Part shown: positions 50,937 to 60,039 of the stretch, in pieces
Layout: the number at the start of each line of letters is the position of its first letter
Numbering within the stretch: the first letter of the stretch is position 1
Assembly: GCA_024734495.1 (NCBI GenBank)
Contig: JALMQS010000225.1
Location: 3,308,369-3,372,368, forward strand
Length of the DNA: 64,000 nt
DNA from: Forficula auricularia
Lineage: Eukaryota > Arthropoda > Insecta > Dermaptera > Forficulidae
Reading direction: 5' to 3'
Translations under genes and position numbers: made by a program
Notes under the pieces: model-generated
What the model was told of the DNA's origin: nothing
The model's input: the letters and a program-made list of their open reading frames with translations, nothing else
Databases searched by the model: none

Positions 50937-51109
50937 TAAATACAATTTATAATTCCAGCAGAAGACACACTCTTTTATTGTCTCCTTCAATATATAAAAA
51001 TTCTGCTACTCTCCGCAAAAAAACTTTCAATTTAATAGAAAAGAAATTATTAAAATAGCAGGGTATTATTTTGGATGTAGAAAGAAATTGGAGGCATTGG
51101 AGGTCATTT

Positions 51110-51411
51110 TTTATTTTGTTCCAAATAAATAAAATCAGTCAAGAACTAGAAATTCCTGTCCCCTATGCCTCCAAGTTCAATATACACAGTCATTATTTAA
51201 AAGAAAAAAAATATTCAAAGATTTTAAGATGATCGTTAAAAAATTTTGCGGTCGAGTCAAACCATTTATTTCAAATAGAAAATTTTGAGGTTCGATTTAT
51301 GAATTTTTTTAAAAATTGAATGGTGGTGGAATATATCTATTCCTAATGGGAATATAAGTATAGTTATGATTTCCGAAGATTAAATCTGAGTAAATTTTTT
51401 TTACCTACCTA

Positions 51412-51472
<61 letters not shown>

Positions 51473-51588
51473 GTAGTTTCACCTCAGAAGTAAAACTAAG
51501 TGCTCAGGTAGCATTTTTGGAATACGAATTCATTTCCTGAAGGGGTGAACACACATTCTGTGACATAAAATAAAAATCGTCCACCTAG
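51110..51588. other. Unassigned AT-rich sequence with an (AT)n tract
   Basis: The microsatellite at 51416-51468 has about 26 AT units. No gene. Confidence 0.5.
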
Positions 51589-51589
51589 G

Positions 51590-51970
51590 ATTTAGTAATC
51601 AATCGAATGTTTTCTACATTTGATTCAATCGCGAATCAAATGTAGGGAATTTTTGTCAAATATTGAGTGAAAATAATATCTGAACTTATATATTTCTAAA
51701 TTGAAATAATGATGTTAAATAAATTTTATAATTTTTCTCATTAATATATCAAAGAATAATTGATATATCAACGAGAATTGTTTTGACCGCGCTTATTTGA
51801 AAAAGATATTTATCGCGAGACTACTGCGGATGACGCTATTGGAGTCTGCGGAGTCTTAAGTCTGGACCAAGAGAGAATAAGATGTGATCCATTTAGCTAC
51901 AATCCAACATAATTCCGCGCATAGCCCGCATGACATTCGGATGGTGAAAATAATTCTCGTTGATATATCA
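51590..51970 (-). mobile_element. Palindromic element Z (copy 2, collapsed)
   Basis: 51600-51715 is the inverse of 5040-5155 (TTTTCTACATTTGATTC, GTCAAATATTGAGTGAAAAT). 51775-51905 matches one arm (GAGAATTGTTTTGACCGCGC, GTCTTAAGTCTGGACCAAGA, ATCCAACATAATTCCGCGC). The other arm is lost. A new outer inverted repeat (AATTATTCTTTGATATA type) flanks it. Confidence 0.6.
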
Positions 51971-52825
51971 ATTATTCTTTGATATATTAATAAGAAAAAT
52001 TATAAAAATTGATTTAGTAATCGACTTCGTGATTTTCTTAACATAATTGGTTGCACTTTTTTGAATCAATGTAGGTAATATAAAAAAAAATTGAAAGGAC
52101 CATGTCCAAATTATGACATAATCGTAGATTTTAGTAGTTTCTTCAAGTGACATAACAATTCAAAAATTTGAAAACCTCTTGTCTAGAAATTTCACAGAAT
52201 CATTTTCACAAGATTGTTTTATTTTATTGCTCTTTTTATATGTAATTATACTGTATAATTTGATTGTGTAAATAAAATAGAAAGAAGAAAGAGATGAGAG
52301 ACCAGAAATTTGCATTTATTTTCTGGTCCAATAGAAATACATACGAATATGGTAAATATATCAAGAGACCTTAAGGTTGCACGTGTTATTTTCTACAGTC
52401 TATAGGAATAAATAAAAAAATTAAAAAAAAAAACATTCACCCACAACATAAATCCTTCTAAACAATTCCATTTAAGAGGTTTGCTGGTTAAAAAGAACAA
52501 TTTTCATGAACAAACCGAATCCGCTAAGCAAACACATTCAAAATACATTTTATAGGATTTTTCCGTCATCCATCTTCACTCAAGACTTTTGTTCATCGAT
52601 TTTATGTACATTTACTAAATTAAGAAAATTTTCATTTGAATAAAATCAAATGTTCCAACGTAGAAGACAGCAATCTATAAGGAGATAACTTATTTTATTT
52701 ATCCATATAAGTTAAATAGAATTTTTAGAAAAATCTTTTTCGAAAAATAAATTTTGAATAGTTTATATAATTTCTATGGAATCTACCCCCTAGCTACCAA
52801 TACAGTACCTATATAGTAGATGTTA
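51971..52825. other. Unassigned sequence
   Basis: No recognised element or gene. Confidence 0.4.
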
Positions 52826-52828
52826 AGC

Positions 52829-53045
52829 TTGTTGAAGAGTCAACACATGTGCTTAGTTCGAGATTTGTTTTGATAGTTAAGACAGTTTTTAGTGTATTTT
52901 TAATAAATAAAAGTGTTATATAATGTAATTTAAGTGTTCATTAACATTTTTAATAATAAAGTGTAATCTTTTACTCAAGGATTAATTATTTAATATTAAT
53001 ATTAAATCTTAACCTCTGAACAACTAGTTCAGTAAACAGTCGACA
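52829..53045 (+). mobile_element. Possible solo LTR
   Basis: A TGTTGAAGAGTCAACA start (about 52829), AATAAATAAAAG and TAATAATAAAGTGTAATC in the body, and a TGAACA or TAAACA type end near 53025-53037. The arrangement (TG...CA borders, internal polyadenylation-like signals) is LTR-like, but no second copy is present in the window to confirm it. Confidence 0.3.
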
Positions 53046-53311
53046 GGGCGCGCAACTTACTGGATGAAATTTCTCCGGCAATTTAAAACATATATACAAA
53101 TTTCTCATAAATATTATTTAATTTTTGAAATATATATTAAATTTATTTGAATATATATTATATATTTTTTTGCAACGAAATTTTCTCTGGAGAGAGACGG
53201 ACTGGTAGAAATTTTAATTGAAAGTAATGGAAGGCAGCCCAGAGGTAGTGAGGAAAGAAAAAATTAACACATATAAAATAAGGTGTAATTTATTGGAATC
53301 CTTCCTCCTTT

Positions 53312-53366
53312 CCTTTCAAACCGACGTTTCGGAGGATTTTCCCTCCTTCTTCAGGGTTTCAACGGG
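53312..53366 (-). ncRNA. Hammerhead motif, left arm of S
   Basis: Minus strand: CCGTTGAAACC, CTGAAGA, unpaired A, GGAGG/CCTCC around a 6-nt loop, GAAA, CGTC, GGTTTGAAAGG. Stem II is intact; helix I has one extra mismatch compared with 3867-3922. Confidence 0.65.
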
Positions 53367-53538
53367 TCAATGAATGAAACAAATAAAATGTTTCCTTCTT
53401 CTCTCCACAGTAGTGTTCAAAAACTTTCTTTGTTCAAAAATTTTTTTGTCTTTCTATGCCTTTTGTTACAAATGAAGAAAGTTTTTGAACACTACTGTGG
53501 AGAGAAGAAGGAAACATTTTATTTGTTTCATTCATTGA

Positions 53539-53594
53539 CCCTTTGAAACCCTGAAGAAGGAGGGAAAAATCATCCGAAACGTCGGTTTGAAAGG
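53539..53594 (+). ncRNA. Hammerhead motif, right arm of S
   Basis: CCCTTTGAAACC, CTGAAGA (53551), unpaired A, GGAGG/CATCC (one mismatch), GAAA, CGTC, GGTTTGAAAGG. Helix I matches the 3867 copy; stem II is weakened. Confidence 0.6.
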
Positions 53595-53719
53595 AAAGGA
53601 GGAAGGATTCCATAAATTACACCTTATTTTATATGTGTTAATTTTTTCTTTCCTCACTACCTCTGGGCTGCCTTCCATTACTTTCAATTAATATGATTAT
53701 ATAATTTGGCAAGATGGTA

Positions 53720-54370
53720 GATATGAATAAGATGACAAAGGCAGTAATTGGTAAAAATACTTGAAGAAGAGAACTTGCCAACAATCGGAAACAAAAATGA
53801 TCTGATAAACAGATAAACGAGATATCGGGTATGATACTCAAAAAACGGTGGATCTAACCAAGAAGATAGACATAAGATAGAAATTGAAAATGATGATAGC
53901 AATCAAGTAAAAATCCTAAAAACTGTGATATATTATCTAAAAAAGTTGAACGGGGAACTAAATGGAAAAATATCGAAGCAGCAAACTGTTATAAATCTAC
54001 TTGAGAAAGAGAGGCATATAAATACGGTAAGCACAATTGAAACATATAAGGTAAAAACAATCACTAGACCTATGAAGAATAAACCAGGAATAATAATTAA
54101 AGCACGAAACAATATTCATAATCCTAAAGAAATAATAAAGGATCTACAAGATAATATAAAACCTGATGATTTGGCTATAAATATAACCAAAATGAAGACA
54201 ACTAATAATGGAGTTATCATACAATGTGACAAAGAAGAAGAAGTTTCCACATTGAAAACTAGTATCGAAAAGACACTAGGTGAAAAATATAATCCAGATT
54301 TGTTAAAAACATAGACCTCGAATCATTATAAATGGTTTAACAAATATAGAAGAAATGGAAAATGAAGATA
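53720..54370 (+). pseudogene. LINE ORF1 (gag-like) fragment
   Basis: The frame at 53925-54314 gives a Lys-rich segment and then NNGVIIQCDKEEEVSTLK, EKTLGEKYNPDLLK. In the next frame PRIIINGLTNIEEMENEDI follows (54315-54371). 'G-V-(I/V)-x-C-x-x-x-E-E-V-x-x-L' followed by 'P-R-I-x-I' is the pattern of the C-terminal half of ORF1 of R1/jockey-type LINEs, which bind element RNA. The CCHC knuckles that would follow are missing. The sequence upstream (53720-53924) carries several stops. Non-functional. Confidence 0.65.
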
Positions 54371-54441
54371 TAAAAAAAAATAGCAATGGGCAATAAGACG
54401 ACATTTTTCATCCTACTTTCATTTTGTACCTATACATAGAG

Positions 54442-55303
54442 CAGTGCTTCTTGAACTTTTTGCAGTCCCCTTGGAACCCAAGTCAATATCTTAGGGCCCC
54501 CCTATTTTTTTTTTAATTCAGATTGGTTAAAAACTATTTATAATTTTTAATTTCGTATATACGCATACACTTAGTAGTCAATGCATGCATTTACTAAGGT
54601 TAACATTAAAAGCGTGAAAAAATAAACATGTTTTGATTAATGAGTGTATGAATCCATTACCATGGCTAAGTACATATGTGCACAAATCTAATAACATAAT
54701 CGCAACGACAAAATTTAAAAGGCTTGATTTAATAATAATTAACACATGAAATCAATAGTCTATGTTATAAGCAGTTGCAAATACCGGGTGAGTTTTTTAT
54801 CTTGAGACTTCCTTTCTTTATTTCTAAGTCCGGGTATAATTCTAAGCCCTAGTTAAACCCCTTTGTTCATTTGTCTATAAATACAATAATGAATACTGCA
54901 TTCTTTCCCCCCACCATGTACGTTCTTCCCAAATGAACTTCACTTATACATATGTTTCCAATTTTATATTTAGTTTTCTTTTGTAACTCCTGATGATGGG
55001 CTCATAACCGGAAATATATATCGAGATAAAAACTCAAAACATATATTTGTTTTATTTGTGAAACCCACAATGTTTCACCTAGAACCGACACCAAATTCTT
55101 TAAAGATTATAAAAACTCACCCGCTATATTACAATATCATTTCAACATTTCAATACATTATCGAAATTTTATAATTATAATCCAAGTATTTAAACTTATT
55201 TAACAATAATAATTTATTTGTTACATTTGCGCCTCTTCGCGGCCCCCCTGCGGGTAATCCATGGCGCCCTAGGGGCCGCGGCCCACTACTTTAGGAAGCA
55301 TTG
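54442..55303. mobile_element. hAT-like MITE with target duplication
   Basis: The left end CAGTGCTTCTTGAACTTTTT and right end ACTACTTTAGGAAGCATTG are imperfect inverted repeats, bordered by 8-bp flanks ACATAGAG (54434-54441) and ATATAGAG (55304-55311), seven of eight matching. The 8-bp duplication and CAGTG-type ends identify the hAT superfamily. The inside has no transposase but contains a T-type hammerhead-like motif (54981-55035) and its tail, inserted earlier or later. Confidence 0.75.
54981..55035 (+). ncRNA. Hammerhead-like motif, T type
   Basis: GTAACTC, CTGATGA (54990), stem TGG/CCG around GCTCATAA, GAAA, TATATA, TC, then GAGATAAAAACTC. CTC/GAG forms the base of helix I. Self-complementary TATATA at helix III. 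Short stem II. Confidence 0.4.
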
Positions 55304-55313
55304 ATATAGAGTA

Positions 55314-55553
55314 CTAGTCATTTTCTTGGCTTTTTTTAAATTTAACACACCATATACACCTCTCGCGATCAGCAAAATGTACGGTGAGCTTATAGAGTCT
55401 AATTTCATTCAATGTAATTTGAAAAGAGCTTATATCTCTTCGGGAATTAAACCCAAACGCCAAATCATTATCCAGGCTATTGACATTTCTATGAGACCAC
55501 TTAAGACTGAATCGAATATCTGAAAAAAAGTTTAAAATGGTTCTATATGTCAA
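55314..55553 (-). CDS. Unrecognised 79-residue open frame
   Basis: Starts at an ATG at 55553 and stops at 55314, just outside the hAT-like element. Composition is mixed (words FSLKWSHRNVNSLDND and TLNEIRLYKLTVHFADRERC). No family is recognised and the opposite strand is also open over the same region, so coding is doubtful. Confidence 0.15.
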   Translation of the reverse strand: MTYRTILNFFSDIRFSLKWSHRNVNSLDNDLAFGFNSRRDISSFQITLNEIRLYKLTVHFADRERCIWCVKFKKSQEND

Positions 55554-55569
55554 TACTCCAGGCCCTTGT

Positions 55570-56750
55570 GCCGAGTATGTATGATTATAGAATGTATAGT
55601 CCTATAAAAGGGGTCCTCAAAAATTCTCAAAGAATAGCTAATAGGCTGGATTGCGATTTAACACTTAGTTTCGATTTCCGAGAAGAAAAGATCTTATAAA
55701 ATTAATTTAAAAAATAACAAGAATTTTGATACAACTTGTATATTCATTTTAAAATTAAAACTTAATATGTTCGTCTTTAATGTAGGCGAAATATATTATT
55801 TTTTGCTCAGCCTTATGGGGCATTTTCCACATTCCTGGGTTCTAGGTTACAAAAATCATCTATTCTCAGGACTTATTAGATTCACCCAGGCCCGATGAGA
55901 GGAGGGGGGCATGAGGGATAGTTACCCTCGGGCCCGGCACTACTACTGTTAAATAGGTTTTTGTACTACTAAAATCTATTACTTATTATAAATAAAAATA
56001 TAAAATAGCAAAATGAAGGTAATAAAACTTATTAAGTTACGGATTTATTATTTGTTAAATAATAAAATATTTTACAAATTGAAAAATGTAGTAGATAATT
56101 TTATTTGTGCCAGCATTGAGGGGCCGGCTGGTTTGATTTTGCACCAAGGCCCGTAACAGCTCTCCACGTGCCTGGAATCACCAATTAAAATTAAATGATG
56201 TTATCACAAATTAGATATAGTTTATTATTATAAGCTAACAGCCAACAAGTGGCTTTGGGATCTTCTTTTATACGATTTTTTGTTTTTATAATAATGATAA
56301 GGATAGGTTACAATGTTATTTACTATTTTACTAGTAATCATAGATAATCAAATTTCCAACTACTATCTTGGGACCGAAGGCAGAAAGTTAAGTTCTAAGA
56401 TGTTTAATTATATCACGATTTTATTATTTTATCATTTATTTAATTAATGTATTAATAATAATTATATATTTTAATTTATAATTTTAAAAAATTAACTGAT
56501 AACATGGCCAATTCAGACTTAAAGCTAGAAGTAATTAATATAAAAAAAGTTAATTAAATTTGATATATACCATAATTATTATGTAATGAAATAGAGTGCG
56601 AATTTTATTCATTAGCCTAGTTTTCAAATTTTGATGTTTATGCAATTTGTTATTTTTAGAGAAAACGAGGGGTGAACTTCTTTTAAGATAACACGAAATA
56701 TTGCCAACTACTGAATCAGAGGTTTTAAGGATGATTTTTATTATATGTAG
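55570..56750. other. Mostly unassigned sequence
   Basis: Two GC-richer patches (55888-55945, with GGGCCCGGCACTACTACTG; 56113-56170, with GGGGCCGGCTGG) look like ends of old DNA transposons but cannot be paired. No gene. Confidence 0.35.
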
Positions 56751-56756
56751 CAAGGG

Positions 56757-56825
56757 TTTATTTCACTATCACGGGAATTGAACACAAGTACCAAAAAGGG
56801 ATCCGGGCCATTGGCTTGACCTCCG
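56757..56825 (-). repeat. Degenerate tRNA-derived SINE head (second family)
   Basis: Minus strand: GGTCAAGCCAATGGCCCGG and GTGTTCAATTCCCGTGATAG, then GTGAAATAAACCC. Same order as 48516-48605 with a decayed B box. Confidence 0.4.
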
Positions 56826-56864
56826 AGGCTTAAAAGTAAATGGATTTTTGAACACTCTGTATAA

Positions 56865-57075
56865 ACATAATTTTATAAATTGAAGGAGACAATAAAAGAG
56901 TGTGTCTTCTGCTGAAATTATAAATTTTTAATTTATTTATAACGAAACTATAGTCTCGTTATAAATAAATTAAAAATTTATAATTTCAGCAGAAGACACA
57001 CTCTTTTTTTGTCCCCTTCTAATTTATAAAAATTTTGCTACTCTCGGCAAAAGAAACTTTCAAAATAATTTTATA
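56865..57075. mobile_element. Hammerhead-type foldback X, minimal copy
   Basis: The element at 56876-57064 is 189 bp: a nearly perfect palindrome of the outer X arms joined at ATAACGAAACTATAGTCTCG, plus the right tail CTACTCTCGGCAAAAGAAAC. The whole hammerhead stem II and box have been lost at the junction. A perfect 11-bp duplication ATAATTTTATA (56865-56875 and 57065-57075) flanks it. Confidence 0.75.
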
Positions 57076-57097
57076 CACAGGAATTATTTAACGGGTT

Positions 57098-57137
57098 ATA
57101 TGTTTCACTATAAACCAACACCGCTTTCCCTAAACTT
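57098..57137 (+). repeat. Repeat tail shared with 50068-50105
   Basis: ATATGTTTCACTATAAACC and AACACCGCTTTCCCTAAA, identical over about 38 bp to the block at 50068. Confidence 0.6.
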
Positions 57138-57139
57138 TA

Positions 57140-57765
57140 TTGATAATTTTATAGTAAATAAATTTTCGGACCACCCTGTATAATGCTAATTTTAATATGT
57201 CATTAATTAAACAGGTAGTTAGAGGAAGAGAAAGTATGATTTAGCAAACTAGAAAGTAACCATATGAATAATAATTTACGTTTAGGTGATATGAAGAGAA
57301 GACCAGGCTGCCTCTCTGGCTGGCTGCCATTAACTGAGCTTACCTATTTGATAACATTTGCAACAGTAAGGAATTCCCTTGAATTTCGATAAAAAGTTTT
57401 TCTAACGAACTTGCAAATAAACATTTCTATTCATTTTTTTTTTAGTTAAAAAAAATGAAATAAAATAATAATCTCAGGGCAATAGGTGGACCAAATCAGT
57501 AGAGACGTAACCATAATTTTTTCGGTAGGGATGGTGCTTAGAAATGTATTTTTCAAAAAAACAATAAAGAAATTCCAATACCCATGATAACTCAAGAATG
57601 GAAAATCGTAGAAAATTCATTCTTGTGCCAAAATTTTTCTATTTCCCAACAAAAAACTTATAAAATTTTGGGTTTGCTAGATTCTGATTTTTTTTTTTTT
57701 TGTTCAAAATTTATTTTTTGAGATTTTCACGCTTCCCCATTGGAAAGGCATAAGCTCAATGAATA
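57140..57765. other. Unassigned sequence
   Basis: No recognised element or gene. Confidence 0.4.
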
Positions 57766-57768
57766 TAT

Positions 57769-58166
57769 CTGTTGCAGTAAAATCCCGTGCCTAGCAAGAA
57801 CGGGCTCTTACTAGTTAAAACGCGTTTCACTGAATACCTTTGTGGCAACTAGAATTTACTGATGTTGGTTGAGTTTGCTCCAAAAGTCTAGAATCTTCAT
57901 TTTGGGCGTTTATGTTCAAAAGTTTTTTTTAAGCGAAAATGTCAAAAATTACATCCTGTACAACTTTGGTTCTAATAAGAATATATTTATTGACATTTTC
58001 GTTTAAAATTTTTTTGTAAATAAACGCCCAAAAATAAATATTCTAGACCTTTGGACCAAACTCAACCAACATCATTAGATTCTAGTTGCCACAAAAGTAT
58101 TCAGTGAAAAGCGTTTTAGCTAGTAAGAACCAGTTCTTACTAAAAACTCGGTTTTTACTGCAACAT
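57769..58166. mobile_element. Foldback element R (copy 2)
   Basis: TTGCAGTAAAATCCCGTGCC and the complement of TTGCAGTAAAAACCGAGTTT are the ends. Arms share CGTTTCACTGAATACC, TGTTGGTTGAGTTTG, TCTAGAATCTTCATTTTGGG and AAATGTCAAAAATTAC, with a centre near 57970. A short AT microsatellite follows. Confidence 0.7.
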
Positions 58167-58210
58167 ATATATATATATATATATTTTATCTAATTATATT
58201 TTGAAATATA

Positions 58211-58502
58211 TGTAAGCTCGAAACACCCACACATGAAGACGAGTGGAAGGGGAAGACAAGCACAAGCAAGGGACATAATAGATTGAGACATCAAGCAGTA
58301 GAGAGTTAATTTAAAACGCTCACTTCAAACACAATTGTTAATATACAATATTTGAGAACTAGATATTATATAAATTCATTTCAAATAAACATCATTGTTA
58401 AAACTAAATAAAGGACCTGAAATTTCGAGTTTCACATTTCAGGTAAATAATATAAAACTCATTGTAAATATCTGTATATATTAATAAACACTTCACATTT
58501 CA
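58211..58502 (+). mobile_element. Probable 5' LTR of a gypsy-like element
   Basis: TGTAAGCTCG (58211) to ...TTCACATTTCA (58502) has TG/CA borders and AATAAA-type signals (58405-58412, 58488-58493). TGGAACACGATT follows one base later at 58504 and can serve as a primer binding site (TGG pairs with the CCA end of a tRNA). The gag-like frame begins at 58567. No 3' LTR is in the window. Confidence 0.5.
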
Positions 58503-58566
58503 GTGGAACACGATTTTTATCTACCTCGCACCCATCCTACTTATAACTCGAAATTTCTCAAACGAG

Positions 58567-59332
58567 ATGTCTACCAGAGTGAGGCTACTTTTGATGAAAG
58601 AAGACGTGGATGGTGTTTTAACAAATAATGTAAAAACAATCAAGCTACAAGATGATAGCATAACATATGTCTTTCCGAAGGAATACCAAGGTGAGCAGTC
58701 ACATATTGAATTAAAACAAATCAGTATTATAAAATCTGCATATAAAAGTATGACAAAAGATGGTCACTACAGAAACGTAAATATTACTTTACCGAATGAG
58801 ATAAAGAAATATTACATAGATGAACAAAATAATTTCATTTTTAAAAACTTTCTATTAGAAGAAGAACAAATTGAAAGCTTAAATGTATCAGAATATCTAG
58901 AAATTAGCAATGAAACAAATATAATGTTAAACATTGAAAAAAAATTTAACATAAATAAATTCTATGGCATTCAACAAAATGCTATAGAATGGCTAAAGTC
59001 ATTTGAAACAGAATGCAAAAGACATAAAGTATCAAATGACAATTTAAAAATTCAAATCATGAACTTCTTTCTGGAAGCCAATGCAAAAGATTGGTACAGA
59101 AATAACAAAATAAAAATAGATGATAATAATTGGTCAAAATGGACACATTCTTTTAAATTAGTATACGCAAAAAAAGGCTGGACAGAAATTAATTATGCAT
59201 ACAAATATAAATATATAAATGGATCATTAATCGATTATAGTCTTAGAAAAGAAAAATTATTATTGGAAGCTGAACCCTCCATCTCAGAGGAATCTAAGAT
59301 AAATCACATAGTTATTAATTTACCCATCCCAC
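58567..59332 (+). pseudogene. LTR-retrotransposon gag-like protein, truncated
   Basis: ATG at 58567, 64 bases after the proposed primer site; open for 267 codons. Residues about 130-250 form the recognisable part: KFYGIQQNAIEWLKSFETEC, IQIMNFFLEANAKDWYRNN, NWSKWTHSFKLVYAKKGW and INYAYKYKYINGSLIDYSLR, then INHIVINLP. This is the capsid-like 'W-L...F...L...A..WY' pattern of arthropod gypsy-type gag. The last residues (after LPIP) come from an element V end joined at about 59333, so the C-terminal capsid part and the CCHC zinc knuckle are gone. No protease or RT follows. Confidence 0.65.
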
Positions 59333-59440
59333 TTATATATATATACGTATGTATATGTTTATTTGCATGAAGTAGAGGACAACCTCATTGATTTTTTCTT
59401 TATGAATCAACAACTACTACTCTAGGCCAAACAACATTTT
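59333..59440 (+). mobile_element. Element V 3' end fragment
   Basis: ATGTTTATTTGCATGAAGTA, AGGACAACCTCATTGATTTT and CTACTCTAGGCCAAAC. It truncates the gag-like frame. Confidence 0.55.
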
Positions 59441-60035
59441 TTTCAATTCTATCTAATCTATAGTAGTGGAAATAGAATTAATATTTTATTATACTCTACT
59501 ATACATATTAGCTTATGCATGCACTAACAACATCATATAATTCGAAGGGGTAAATTCATTGAAATATTATTTATTTAATAGTTTATGTTGAACTATCATT
59601 GTAGATTAGTAGTTAGTGGACAAGTGGGACAATCTACCATTGTTTGCAGCTGGATGATTAATCAATAAAAATAGCTATAGACAATTTCCTTAACGCATTT
59701 GAATGATACATCTTGAGTTGACGTCATTTGCGATGCGACATTCGGGATTAACGTTCATCTTCGACTAGGCTTGAATCGTAGATGGTGATCATGAAAATCA
59801 CTTAGTCAAGGTCTACCAAGATATAGCCTAGGTGCTTTCTTGGGTCATTTTCTTGGAGAAATAGTTATGAGGGAAATCGGAGACATGTCATACAGTGATT
59901 TCTAAGTAAATTTAAGTGATTCAATAAGATTGGATGAAAATAATTCAATTAGCAAAGGTTAGAAAAAGTAAAAACTATTTCAAGACTCAGTACGTTTTAT
60001 ATGTAATTTTTGGATATATATATATATATATATAT
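59441..60035. other. Unassigned sequence
   Basis: No recognised element or gene, apart from a short AT tract at 60013-60034. Confidence 0.4.
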
Positions 60036-60039
60036 CAGT

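Larger units (their letters stand above)
50518..51033. mobile_element. Hammerhead-bearing foldback X3
   Basis: Left half (50518-50625) and right half (50745-51033) are as in X1, separated by about 120 bp of other sequence. It is flanked by a perfect 12-bp duplication AATAGAAAAGAA (50506-50517 and 51034-51045) inside a LINE. This gives exact element borders: GTTGAAAGAGACAAT... at the left and ...AAACTTTCAATTT at the right. Confidence 0.75.
50218..51108 (+). pseudogene. RTE-like LINE (linker region), interrupted by element X
   Basis: 50220-50395 reads TNSKLSNNTKELIKERNKFK and IKRKLKRDRIEYNL. After a frame change it reads NGNIIKSLLEASAPIKRINK and PFLKDENGKIIYNRKE (to 50517). Beyond element X the frame resumes as NRKEIIKIAGYYFG (51034). 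The segment resembles the endonuclease-RT linker of RTE-like LINEs, where a 'D-x-x-G-x-x-x-x' block precedes an 'EI...Y(F/Y)' block. No catalytic motif is included. The duplicated NRKE codons are the target duplication of X. Confidence 0.6.
53211..53692. mobile_element. Foldback element S with opposed hammerheads
   Basis: TTAATTGAAAGTAATGGAAG and its complement mark the ends. The arms (53211-53430 and 53470-53692) are nearly identical and the loop is about 45 bp. Each arm equals the single-arm insert at 3841-4016 plus an inner segment (GAAGGAAACATTTTAT, AGTTTTTGAACACTACTGTG). A hammerhead motif lies on each arm in opposite orientation. Confidence 0.8.
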
